Positions 12,387 through 23,394 of a stretch of 64,000 nt of DNA are shown in pieces. The notes beneath the pieces are model-generated. The model had not been told where the DNA came from. It saw nothing but the letters and a program-made list of their open reading frames with translations, and ran no database searches. Numbering within the stretch: the stretch's first letter is position 1; every line of letters starts with the position of its first letter. The position numbers were made by a program, and so were the translations under genes. The DNA comes from Porites lobata (lineage: Eukaryota > Cnidaria > Anthozoa > Scleractinia > Poritidae): assembly GCA_942486035.1 (NCBI GenBank), contig CALNXK010000034.1, forward strand, positions 751,501-815,500. Direction: 5' to 3'.

Positions 12387-14259
12387 TTAACAAACGATTG
12401 CACAAAATGTCAGTTAAATTTAACACCTCATGTCTTTTATACAGTCAGCTAATTACGTATTGTTGTATTTCAATAGCAGCAATAATGGCATCTCATATGC
12501 TTTTACCAAGTTTTTCAACTTAAGGCGGACTATTATCAGTTGTTGTAATTACTAACGTTAACAAGGTATATTTGTTCATAGTCATCTGTTCATGAAAGAA
12601 GCAAAAAATAAACGTGTTGCTTCGGAATTAAAACTTAGAAGTACCCTGTTGGATGTTAAAAAGCTGTCAAAATTGATCTGTGGATCTGTACTCCTACTAA
12701 ATATTTTTTTGGCTGTTCCTCAGAACTAAATTCAATTTACCTTACGCTAAAGCAATAGAAAAACATTCCTTGATGAAATTACTCTGCTCGTAATAACGCA
12801 AAAGTCTATACTCCAAAATTTAAAGAAGGAAGAAAGAAAACAAAACAGGACTAGACAGGTTCAGCTTGCCACTCACTCAAAAGGCCACGTGGCTAAATTA
12901 TATTCGCTGCCGTGTTCAATAGTTGCATTTACTACGCCAGCTTGTGCCGGAATCAGGGAGTGATAAAGCAAAGCAAAGCTATCCCATCGTATTTGTTTCA
13001 CTGCATTTATTTACCGGTTTAAGTAAAATTTTAAAATTTAAAACATGACTGAATGTATATATTATATAATTCCGGTTACAGACCCAGCCCAACCCACTCG
13101 GTTATAAGATCCCCTTCCCCCTCACATCAGACATTTTCCCTCGCGCATCGCCTTCCTTTTTATTTCTTTCTCTGAAAATCGACAAATCGTAACACTGTTG
13201 CTCTAAGGATCAGTTTTTAAAGATGCGGTTTTTTAATGCTCTAGTTAAAATTGTAGTTTAATCTTTGACTTTGTGAGTCAAGCACGTTGTTGACTTATTT
13301 GTGTGTTTTATGACAGCTTTTTAAATCCCAACAAGCATGGAATGTGTCTTCTGATACAAATTGCCAGCTATAGGTGCCTTCTTATTTCGTTTGGAAACGC
13401 TTGTTACGCAGGCTATCTTCCATGTTATCAGCTGTTACCTGGAGAGCTCTCTTCACGAACATACCAAGAAAGTGCAATTCTTCTATTCCGTGTGGTATTG
13501 TTCATCAACCTTCATCGCGATTACTTCAACTCACTTACATTTCCTTCTATTTGTTATAAATTGCAGTAAACATTATTGATTGGCCACAGTTAACCCAGGC
13601 TCTGTGATAGTACCACAGTACGGTTCCAGTAAAATTACAGTGTTTGTATAGGGTAAAAATACCATCCTAAAATTTCTAGGAAATACTAAATAAAGATCAA
13701 TGAAACTTACTCTGCAGTTAATTGTTGTTGTCCTTATTGCTCCAACGAAGTTCCGTGATAATTTGCAGTAATTTGTTCAAATTCACTCTGTATACAATAA
13801 TAATATACAAGGTAGGAAACACGAGATGCCATTTTCGCCGACATGCTCTCATTCAACACAACTTTTTCCACGAAATTCGAACTCCAACGGAAAATGAACA
13901 TGCCAGGATCGTAGAAATAGGATAGCAGCAGATATAGAAACCAATGAAGCTTTCCCAGATGGAGAAACGAATCCCACAGACTTTGACAAACTCGAAGGAT
14001 ATAATCCAAACAGACCGAGAATATGCTCGCCGAAGTAGCCGGGCCAGATCAACGCGCTGCCAGGAAAATGAGGCCTGGGCACTGTACAAAAAAAATCAAT
14101 TCCGGGAGCCCTGAGGTGACCTTTCTGGGCACCGATACATCATTTGCCCAAAGCTAGCCTACCCTGCTGAAAAAATACTTGATGGAAGGCAATTGTTCTT
14201 CCTAGCCGTACCACCTGGGATCCGGCCTCCACAACGTGGAATCAAGAATCCTTATATAC

Positions 14260-14549
14260 GGAGCACTTACCATGTGTATGGAAAACCCGGAAATTCCGGG
14301 GAGAATTCAAATGGAACGGTTCATACCTTTCGCGGTATTACCTTTTACCCGTTCCTACCGAAACGACCGAAATTTTCCTACCATTGTTTGGATTACCAGT
14401 GCCAGGCTTCATGTCGAAAGAAAGTGAAAAGTTTACCGTTATTTTGTAAATGGAATCCCGTTCCTGTTTTCGGTCCAAAAAAAATACCAGTACCATTTGA
14501 CGGAAATTTTTCACCGAAATTTCCGTACAAATATATGGTAAGCGCTCAC
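14260..14549. mobile_element. Foldback element with GAGC(A/G)CTTACCAT ends
   Basis: The left end GGAGCACTTACCATGTGTAT is mirrored by ATATATGGTAAGCGCTC at the right. Inner blocks CGGAAATTCC and GGAAATTT repeat in both arms. Similar CGGAAATTCC-rich foldbacks occur at 49658-49999 and, as a fragment, near 44650-44710. The open frame of 134 codons crossing it is not credible as a gene. Confidence 0.55.
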
Positions 14550-14730
14550 GGACTGTGGGGCGATGCAAAGCAACTGAGGGGATTATTAATCAGGTAATAG
14601 TTGTAACAACGTCCGGCTATAGTTTCAAGAAAAAATTCTTTACTTTAGTCTCTTTCAAATTCACCGCTTATTCAGTTTAGTCAAGAGAGACGGAATGAGC
14701 TATCATTCTCTCTTGGTTTAGTTAAACACT

Positions 14731-17700
14731 TTATACGTAAGGTTTCAAGCTTATTATAACTTTACCATCACCTTTATTAACACCCGCCATGTTTTGCTGA
14801 TTTGCACCGTTATTATATGACCCCCCTCCTCCAGCGGTACCCTTATTTTGGGTTCCCATAACTCCTCCACCGGAATATCCGCCCCCTCCCCCTCCAAGTT
14901 TCATAGCAAAACTACCCCCTCCAAAGCCACCATTTGACACCGGACAATCTCCCCCATTTCCTCCTTTTGCAAAACTCAAAGCTGCTCTTAAAATTGAAAA
15001 GTTTCCGGCTGCCCCATCTCCGTAAAGCCCTGCTCCCCCTCCAGACATTAGACTAGAATCACTGTTCCCTGTGTCAGCATTGCAGACTTGTCCCCCATTA
15101 CCCCCTTTTCCCCCACATTGGGTCCCATTCCCTGTCGCCTGACCTGGGTCACCGTCCGTAATTTGGCCATTTGCTGTCCCTCCTCCCCCTCCCCCACCGG
15201 CAATTATAAGTGGAGTGTTATCAGACAGGGTTACAAAAGTTCCACCACCCCCTCCCCCTGGCCTATCAAGGAAGCTTGAAGATGTACTACCCTTCTGTCC
15301 AACCAAGATTTTCAGTTGACTTCCTAGTGAAAGTTTGAAGGATCCTATTAACTTCGCGCCTAAGCCACCAAGCGTCCAAGAAAGTGGATAAGATTGTGTT
15401 CCGTCGGTACCATTTCCGCCAGAAGCACCTGATGCTTCAATAACGTAAGTTCCAGTCACGGGCACAGTCCAAATTTGGATTCCGTTGTTTAAAGTAACTT
15501 TTCCTTCCAGGGACGTTCCTGCATATTCAGCTATATCAGTCGGTCCAGTTTCTCCTCTGGCACCCAGTGTCGTAAAGACATATTTATGGTCTGAAAAAAA
15601 TCAAAAAGAGGTGAACAGAGTAAATAACTAATCAACTCGAAAAACAACAAAAATAGCTTATTACAAGCGGCAACTATAAATTCATCTTAAAGGTATTGTT
15701 AACCAAAGGTTATTCTCACTTGTGTTAACTCAGTAACGTTTCACGTTCAGTGTTCTTATCTTACCTGTTTGTCCTCCTTCAGCTGAAAAAACTGGTTCCT
15801 AAAATAAATTTGAAAGAAAGTTCAATTTACAGAACAAATAAGTTGCTATCCTAAGTGACGGATCGCAGGTTAGCATATTCGCCGTACTATTCTCTTGTCT
15901 TAATTCTATGTAACAAAAGAAGCTTTAGCAGCAATTACTGACGACGAACTCAAGTAAAATTAACAAAAATAGACTATTCATGCAGTGTTTTCACATGACG
16001 TCACGGAGGCCATATTGGTGTCCCGAAACAATGAAACGGCAGCCATGTTGGTGTCCCAAACCAATCCTCTGGGAGTTGAACTCTTTTCTTTTGCAAACGC
16101 TTTCTTTTGTTCCAATAAATTTGCATATGTGCTGGCCACGTCACTGCCACGTGAGTGAAAACACTCTATAATGACTGAACAAAAAGGATGATGCATCAGC
16201 AGACAGCTATTCGAGAAAGTTGTCGAAAAAGTGCACGCGACAATCCCGAAAGGCATTGTGGGTGGTTTTGAGTTCACTGTTCTTCAAAGAAATTTGAAAG
16301 AATTGGCACGAGAGGCCATGAAAATGTGTTTGCGAGTGCTAAAAGAAAGCAACAAAAGTAGGTTCGACAGCTAAAGTCGTCAGAAACAGTGTATAGATCA
16401 TATCCCATGTTACCTTTCGGGATTGTCGCGTGCACATTTTTCCAACAACCTTTCTCGAAATAGCTGTATATTACGAGCGACAAGAGACTAAAATCCACCT
16501 TTCCCCTCCCCCTCACCCACGCGGATTGAATCTTACTTTTTGTTATTATTGTTTTAATAGCTAGTGCGTCTTAAAGACGACCTGAGGGGACATATCTGAC
16601 TGTCTTAGAAAGGCAGGAAATAAGGTTTCCTCGCTCCGATAGGAAATCGGAAAATTTGTCCAACCTGCTGTAGAAGCAAGAGTAAGATATAGCCTTGGAT
16701 CTAGCTTGAAGTTTGGCATCTCTTCATAACGTTTTTTCTATTTACCGGTTAATTAATTTACTTGTTTTATAGCATTCTGTCAAACTGTCTACTAGGTCTA
16801 ATTCCCTATTAACTGATAAAGCTTACAACGCATCAACGTCCGTACAAAAATTTTTAAATTTTATAAAAAGGAAAGATTCACAAATTTCAATGTATTTTCT
16901 TATTTAAATAAAATAATAACAATAGATATAGTACAATTAGTTAAAACCACTGTCCCATTTCAATAAGGTGTTTTATAAAGCGGTTTCAATTTAAAATTGT
17001 CCTCTATTTCAAAGAAGTTCCCGGAGGAGCTCATTCTATCGTTTAATTGTTTTGAAAACGACCAGGGAAAATTTGTCAATCCCGCCATAAAGAACAATAG
17101 CCTTAATTTGCACAAGATAACAACAAACTCAAGGATTCTGGTAGTTGTAGTAAGATGACGTCATCGTACAAAATTGTCCTATTGTCAAAGGAAAGAAGCC
17201 ATTAGCACGATGATTGCAATTTGAATGACATAATAATAATCAATACTTACACTTATGTTCAAAAACTGTCCAAAGGTATATCCTGTTCGAGTAGTGAGAG
17301 CCACTAGAACGCTGCCATCCGTTGCATCTCTGTTCAACTCACAAACTCCATTTTCGAGGTTTTCGTAATTAAAAGACATACAGTTTGGGCGTGCCAAACA
17401 TGATTGTGCGCATGACAGGAAGTCATAAGTGCGCTGTTTGTGAATGGTGTATCCATTGAGTACGTGATCATCTGTGGAGCTTACAGTTGTTGAACGGTAC
17501 GTGTCTGTCCTAATCAGTAACATCCTGACAGGAGTGGTGCAAGTCGTAAAGACAACTAGCGCTCCGATCAGAATGATTCTAAAAAAAAAATGAAGCGTTA
17601 GTTTAGAAATTAAGCAAGGCCAAACAAAGACAAAACTCCAAAACTTAAACTTTCCAACACTTAAGACAGCCGTTTCGGTTTTTATCCTCTCTTTGTTATT

Positions 17701-18060
17701 GACGTTGACTTATCTTTGCAGTTTTTCGTTCGATAACCAGAGCAAATACAAATTATGTGATTGGGGATGGCTATGGAAAAAACTGCGATGAACGCAAAAC
17801 ACACAAAAAATTGATTTTGAGAACTAGCCCTTGAAACGCATACGCTTCACGATCTTCAATTGACCTTATAAACTCAATGATAGCGTAAAAATAGTTTTTT
17901 GGCGCGAGTTGGTTCTGCATTTTACTGTTCTGCCGCGCCAGATCAAGAATTGCTAAGCTAGCAATGTTCTTGTGGCTTAAGGGTTTTGCAATATGATTTA
18001 CATTATTTGATTTCCTTACCTCAGTTGTGAATCAGACTGGACAAGATACATATTCATCAT
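14731..18060 (-). CDS. PAN/apple plus glycine-rich protein, array copy C (complete)
   Basis: Minus-strand exons: 18020-18060 (ATG at 18060, MMNMYLVQSDSQL), 17251-17578, 15765-15798, 14731-15590. They total 1263 nt and 420 residues with unbroken frame; phases are 2, 0 and 1. Exon 2 carries a hydrophobic segment (ILIGALVVFTT region) and a PAN/apple-like module (SCAQSCLARPNC, GVCEL). The 34-nt exon reads EPVFSAEGGQT. The glycine-rich exon has the same layout as copies A and B (GTYVIEASGASGGNG, LIIAGGGGGGG, GGGGGGYSGGG) and ends SLKPYV-stop, differing from copy B only at the tail. The first exon aligns with copy A (both end SQL plus AG before GTAAGG). Probably secreted or membrane-anchored; the ligand and role are unknown. 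Confidence 0.85.
15983..16166. mobile_element. MITE with AGTGTTTTCAC ends
   Basis: Ends CAGTGTTTTCACATGACGTC and GTGAGTGAAAACACTC are inverted. An internal block of about 29 bp (GGCCATATTGGTGTCCC then AACAATGAAACGG) is repeated once with changes. It lies in the copy C intron between the linker and PAN exons. A widespread animal MITE type is likely. Confidence 0.7.
16203..16468. mobile_element. Foldback element with about 60-bp arms
   Basis: The left arm (ACAGCTATTCGAGAAAG ... GTGCACGCGACAATCCCGAA) is mirrored with few changes by the right arm ending TTTCTCGAAATAGCTGTA. The loop of about 135 bp is non-coding. It sits 36 bp from the previous MITE in the same intron. Confidence 0.75.
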
Positions 18061-19069
18061 CAGAACTTTAAGGGACAAGAAATTTCTTCCCTGAAGAAAG
18101 GATGACCAAAATTTCAAGCGTCACTAACGTCTCTTAATGATTATCCACATTGAACCTTTTTAGAATTGATCTATTTTCTGTTTTCAATAAGATTGACCCC
18201 GATCTGCTGATGCCTGCTTCCAGTGAGACATACACAATGACCTTTATTCTTCTTGCTAATAAAAATACAGGTTTTAACAGCCTCTGATAGGTGCAAATAA
18301 GTTCTTTAGGCCCAAGCAACGACGCATCCCTTGAAATAATTTTGTTTGATTAAGGACGACAAGTGTTGATTTTTTGTCGTAACCCAGTTATTACTCGATC
18401 TGTGATTCCTATTTTACGTGCTTTGAAAGCTACGCTTCTTAAAAACATTTTCGCAGATGCTTTTTTTCGATCTTTTAATATGTTTTGATTTACTATTGTT
18501 ATTTACTGGACTTTTCCCCTGTAAACTGGAAAGGAGAGTCTTCAAAGCGTCGGCTAACCAGACGGGGCTAGGAGAACAGATGATGAGCTTTCCATTTTCT
18601 CCATAGTTTTTGACGGAAACTCTAGCCTCTTATTTGGACAAGGCGAGGAGATTACCGTCTTTATCTTGCATATGTTATGTATGTAAGTTAATTAAACGGC
18701 ACAACCCGGACTGCGATTCAGTTCCGGTTTATAACTTTTGGGGTAATCAATCACCATCGACAATTCTCTCGAATGATGTACATATAAAATGTCCACTTTC
18801 CGCCGAAATGAATTACAACTGAATGATGTATTACTATTTGATCTGTTCAAGTACGCAATATTTCTCGAAATTGAGCCGCAGATTTCTTTCCTCTCTTAAC
18901 TCAGTCCTTTGAAGTCTCCAGCATCCGGCTAAATCCTCCATGTATTGTTACTTCTTTATTAAACATTAAGGTCATCAGATTTAAGGAACTGATCACCAAT
19001 GAAAGTTGAGAATATTAGTGGTCCATGATAGACTGGTAATCGGTAATGGGATTGGCAGGCAAGAAACTA

Positions 19070-19149
19070 GCCTGAGACCATGGCCTCTCCCTACTATACC
19101 TGACAACATTAATAACAAAAATCTGAAAAAAAAAATCGCCTGATGGCAG
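19070..19149. repeat. Short foldback repeat, GCCTGAGACCA / GCCTGATGGCAGG ends
   Basis: GCCTGAGACCATGGCCTCTC opens the segment and CGCCTGATGGCAGG closes it. The same kind of ends, better preserved, bound 34430-34570 (GCCTGAGATCA / TGATCTCAGG). Non-coding. Confidence 0.5.
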
Positions 19150-19518
19150 GCAGTAGCAAGACACTGGCAAGACATTGAAAAGTACATGCATGCCGTGGAA
19201 GATGCGTCAGTACAATTGACCAATTCGCCCATGGGAGTTGGTAAAAAACAGCGCCGTTTGAACCCAGTCGAGCGGTCACAATCTGGCCCCATCTCGACCC
19301 CAGTGCTTACGCAATCTGACTCCGCGCGTACTGAAACAAGATTTTCATGAGAATTTGCTGGCCAAAGTTGGTGCTTCTTCTGGTGTCCTAGTTTATGAGG
19401 CCCTCCCTTGCTATTCGATGTTTGGCTGAATGGGCACGCTCCTTTGTGTATGCCAGTTTTACATATCTCTTTCCCCAAAGAATGCACTCATGAAAACTGG
19501 GAACTTCGCTGGCCGAAT

Positions 19519-19665
19519 CCCCCTCCCCCCCCCTGCTGACATTTTAGTCCCCTTTCCCCCCCTGCGTGACAAAAAGGGAGGGGAGGGGGGGGGGAGGAGA
19601 AAGGAAAAGGGAAGGGTATCCCCCCCTTTTCCTTTTATCCCCCCCCTTTTTCCCCTGCTAAGGCT
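19519..19665. repeat. Homopurine/homopyrimidine G/C tract
   Basis: C-runs (CCCCTCCCCCCCCCC, CCCCTTTCCCCCCC), a G-run of up to ten bases within GGGAGGGGAGGG, and more C-runs follow one another, giving mirror and inverted symmetry. It is low complexity and could form quadruplex or triplex structures. It lies about 470 bp upstream of the F-box start codon. Confidence 0.7.
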
Positions 19666-20130
19666 GCGGAGCCTGTTCCCAGGTTAATTTCCATGTGACG
19701 TTAATTCATGTAGACAGAATTACCAGTTTCGTTTAGGTGAGGATTAGGTCTAGGGCCGGGGACACCTCGTGAAAAGATGACTTGCAATCTTGCAAACACA
19801 ATACACCTGGTTTTTTCTCCATTTTGGGGGAGGGCTGGGGGAATGGGAAGAGAAAGCTAAAGATTTAATGTGGGCTCCTGTGATTAAACATTTATTCGGG
19901 CACATAATTATATTCTCTTTTACTTTATGTAACCAACATTGTAATCGTCAATGACATCTATTGTGGACGCCAATAAACTAAATTGAAATTTGAATTGTGT
20001 GGGCCCCTCGTGATTTTACAATAGCATGTAACCATGGAAACACCCCAAGCCGTGTTACCCAGTTCCCAGCGCTTTTGCTTTGGGTTGACTTTTGCACTGG
20101 CTTTGGCTTCGGTGCACGAATTTGGGCAAC

Positions 20131-20748
20131 ATGAATTTGGGCACGATTTTGTTTGAAAAGACAGGGCAGGCTCCATCGCCCAGCAAAGACTTTCATCAGT
20201 TACTAGTCACAGAGACTCAAGTAATTTTAAGAACATGGAAGATTACGGTTCGAAAAGATCAGCGCTACATTCCGCCTAGCCAGCGTAAAGTTCCTAACGA
20301 AGAATTCCATGAAGACACCATGATGCAAACGGAGATCAGTCGAATATTTGGTGAAAACATATTGCGCATCGTGTATGGCATCGTATGTAAGGACTGGCTA
20401 GCTCGTCTGCCTAAGCCGGTCGTCATCCGCATAGCCACTTTCCTTGATCTTGTTGATATTGCAAGGCTAAGCTCGGTTTGTAGGTCGCTTCACAAAGTGT
20501 GCTCAAGCGATGAATTGTGGGAAAAGATTTTTACAACTCACTGCGATACGGTCTCGGACGAAACTCGAGCATTAGCCCAAGAAGTTGGTTGGAGAAAAGT
20601 ATTTTTCACGAATAAGCTACAGCTGCAAGTTCAAATGAGACGACGTAAGGAGCGGCATAGCGCAGAACTGAGAAAGAAGGGTGTTCCAGAAGATGAAAAG
20701 ATTCCTCAAACTTTTGTCACGCAACCAAACGGCCATGGTCAGCTGTAA
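20131..20748 (+). CDS. FBXO36: F-box only protein 36-like, single exon
   Basis: One uninterrupted frame from ATG 20131, 205 residues. The frame is open further upstream to 20092, but the start at 20131 (MNLGTILFEKTGQ) aligns with the N-terminus I recall for FBXO36. Family hallmarks include GQAPSPSKDFHQLL, an F-box at about residues 89-134 (LPKPVVIRIATFLDLVDIAR and SSDELWEKIF), then DETRALAQEVGWRKVFFTNK. The F-box would bind SKP1 in an SCF ubiquitin ligase; the substrates of FBXO36 are not established. The C-terminus is basic and longer than the roughly 188-residue human protein. Vertebrate FBXO36 has introns and this copy has none, so it may be a retrocopy or reflect intron loss. The intact frame argues that it is functional. 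It is tail-to-tail with AGBL5. Confidence 0.85.
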   Translation: MNLGTILFEKTGQAPSPSKDFHQLLVTETQVILRTWKITVRKDQRYIPPSQRKVPNEEFHEDTMMQTEISRIFGENILRIVYGIVCKDWLARLPKPVVIRIATFLDLVDIARLSSVCRSLHKVCSSDELWEKIFTTHCDTVSDETRALAQEVGWRKVFFTNKLQLQVQMRRRKERHSAELRKKGVPEDEKIPQTFVTQPNGHGQL

Positions 20749-21321
20749 TTGCACTTGATTGTTGCAGTGTTGGTTCTTGTGTTTATCACTTTTATGAGGA
20801 TGTGGTGCTTGTACATGTGTTGAAGATAAAGGTGTTTGGTATACCAATACCCGAAAAAAAATTGTAAAATACAAAATTCATCCAAATAATCCTTATACCC
20901 ATGTGTTTACTACTGAAATGAATGGAATACCCGTATTTAAGCTGCAATATACCGTACTGGAAAAAGGGGTATAATCTGGCGGGGGTAGTTTCTTTGAAAC
21001 CCATGTAATCCTGCATTTGTGATTCTGATATGAATGGAAAGTTGGAGGGGGGGACTTCTACTTATTATTTCTGCCATTTCTGGCTGTATGCATCTTTTCA
21101 CATTGATTTTTCATAATGGAATTTCTTTTGGCCCCTCCACTCGCCTTCACTTTTCTGATGATCTCTCCCTTCAACTGACCAAGGGTCTTTCCTGGATATG
21201 AAAGAAACGGGGATGCTCGTCCAAAAATAACAATCAAATCCCCCAAGAAGACCAGTCTGGAACATGGCCCAGGTATACATGTAGATATTTCTACATGCAA
21301 AACCCTAAGCAACACCTTTAA

Positions 21322-21590
21322 GGCTGGTACACACCAGGCAACAAGTTGCAGCAACATGTCATGATGACACGTCACAGCAAAATTGCTTCATGTGTACTGG
21401 AGGATTTTTGTGAAAATCTTTGTCACTGCAACAGAATTTTGTCGCAGCAATATGTTGCCAAAAATCAAATCAGACAGAATTTGTGAGACTTGTTGCGGCG
21501 ACAAAATCCTGTTGCAGAGACAAATATTTTCACAAAATTTCTCCAGTACACACGAAGCAATTTGTTGCTGCAACTTGTCACAGACTGTAC
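21322..21590. mobile_element. MITE-like repeat rich in GCGACAAAAT / TTGCAGCAAC blocks
   Basis: The left GGTACACACCAGGCAACAAG is matched by the right TTTGTTGCTGCAACTTGTCA ... GACTGTACC in inverted order, and TGTGTACTGGAG / CTCCAGTACACAC forms an inner inverted pair. A related block with CTTGTCGTGGCGACAAAAAT is at about 38280. Non-coding. Confidence 0.6.
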
Positions 21591-22950
21591 CGACCTTTTT
21601 TGTTAAAACTGTTGCCTTACCACCCTAACCACCCTTAGTGAGAGCTATTCTGCTATTTCTACTCCTAAGCGAGACAAGCATCCCTGTAGCTAAACTCATT
21701 TAGTCGAGTAACAGGCTTCCACAGTACCGTTTTAATTGTAAGCGGCAGTTAATTCTTGTTATATAAGTCTAATCAGTAAACTCTATATCATTAATAATGC
21801 TAATAAATTGTTATAGTCATAATATAATATTATTATTCGATAGCTTTTTTTATGTGTACACAAACTTCAGATTTCTTAATATATAAGCAACTCATTAGAC
21901 CTAGACATTTAAAATCTTACTTAGAGTGTGTACATGTTGCTATGGCATTATAATTTGACATCAAAACAGGCTACTAACCATAAATACAACAGAAAAGAGT
22001 GGTTTTGTCAGAGTAATCATGTGTTACAATTAGGATGGTTAATAATTCGTATGATTGATTGGGAAATCTGGATTTAGATTTTGAAATCAAGATGTTGGAT
22101 TTGCAATGAAACATGAAATTCTATAACTGATGCAAAGAAATCTGTCCTTGAATTTCCTCTTTTGTGTTGCAATGTTTATGCTGTGCATTTTAAGAGTGGT
22201 CAAAGAGGTAGAAACTATTAATATCTGGTTTTAAAGAAAAGTAGCGCTGTGAATGTTTCCTTTGTACAGGATGCTTTGAGATGGGAGATTTCTTGTCTAA
22301 TAAAAGAACTTGATGCCCAGATCCAAAGACCTGCACATTAACCATTAGAGCACTGTCTGTACAAGTCTGGAGAAGAAGCATTAAATATTCAAGATTGGAA
22401 TTATAGTGAATATATGCTAGCTGCTGTTTACCTGGACGGGAATAGAGGAGGTTTGATTTAACCACCAAATTCTTACATTCTTAGCAGGGCGGGGTGAGGG
22501 TGGAGGGTTGCACTGTAAAATATTGCTTCCTTACAAAAAGAGTACTTGGGAGTATGTTAATAATTTTCCTCTCATTCTCAGCCTTTTTTGAAGTCTTTTT
22601 TTATAGCATTATTTCTGTCGGTTTGATTTACTCTCTTGCTGTTAATTTTTCAGCTGGAGTTCTAATTTCAGACAAATCCTTACCAAATTTTAATGTAATG
22701 GATTTTTTTAACCCTGTGTATACAATGCAGTGAATGCTATATGTACACCGCCCTTTGATTGGTCATTGCCCTTGAACTATTCGTCAAGAGTACTAATAAT
22801 TTCAAAAAGAGAAAGGACATCTAGCACACATTATAAATTTTATTGCTCTTATCAAAAGATCACAAAACTGAAAAAAAAAAACATTGTTCAGAGAGTTATG
22901 TACACATCACACAAAGATACAGAAACAAATGTCTTGTAATAAAAGGAAAT

Positions 22951-22956
22951 TTTATT
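22951..22956 (-). promoter_or_regulatory. Candidate polyadenylation signal for AGBL5
   Basis: AATAAA on the minus strand about 440 nt beyond the AGBL5 stop codon; another is at 22838-22843. In AT-rich DNA such hexamers arise by chance, so this is only a candidate. Confidence 0.25.
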
Positions 22957-23394
22957 AAGTTACTAAATAAAAAATTCATTTAAAACACAAACACCACAAA
23001 AAATAACCAGATGATAAATATATTAATTACTGGTAGTCACCATACTTGTACAAATAGGGCATAAATGCATTTTTTAAAGCCACTACAGTCTTAAAAGAAC
23101 TCTTTAGTTTTTCCATAGTTTCTTTTAAAAATGAATAAATAATATGTTAATGATATATATATAAAATCACGTTTAACGTATCTGTCTTTTCCTTAAAACA
23201 AATAATGATATCTACTTTTATGAGAATGTAAATTTAAGAACCTCTTTAGTTTCAGAAGTTAAATTAATGAGTCAACACACCCACAATACACTAAAAAATG
23301 ATTATTTAAAATTCTGTGATCTGTTCGTGAATGTTAATGTTTGGAATTCTGAGATGAAAATGCAGTTATAATAAATAAAGATGGTGATGCTACA

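Larger units (their letters stand above)
11359..14730. other. Spacer between copies B and C; repeats only
   Basis: No convincing gene. The open frames around 13303-13579 and 13722-14089 overlap one another on both strands, lack splice-supported extension and match no family I recognise. Three foldback elements (11609-11700, 12073-12386, 14260-14549) account for much of the unusual sequence. Confidence 0.6.
18061..20130. other. Spacer between array copy C and FBXO36-like gene
   Basis: No gene supported. The 164-codon open frame at 18993-19487 crosses a repeat and has no recognisable domain. The spacer is the shared 5' region of copy C (minus) and the F-box gene (plus), which are divergent. 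It contains a repeat fragment at 19070-19149 and a G/C tract at 19519-19665. Confidence 0.6.
20749..23394. other. Convergent spacer between FBXO36-like and AGBL5
   Basis: AT-rich DNA with no supported coding region. It should contain the 3' UTRs of both genes. The only clear structure is the inverted-repeat element at 21322-21590. Confidence 0.6.

Noticed and set aside
13734..14089. Overlapping frames on both strands, with a plus-strand stretch near 13932-14040 reading like a protein remnant
   Set aside because: The plus reading has stops, and the minus frames overlap each other in two phases. No family recognised, so nothing can be claimed.
14193..14597. 134-codon plus-strand frame
   Set aside because: It spans a foldback element, an antisense frame mirrors it, and no domain is recognisable.
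18993..19487. 164-codon minus-strand frame
   Set aside because: It crosses a repeat also seen at 34430-34570, with no domain and no splice context.
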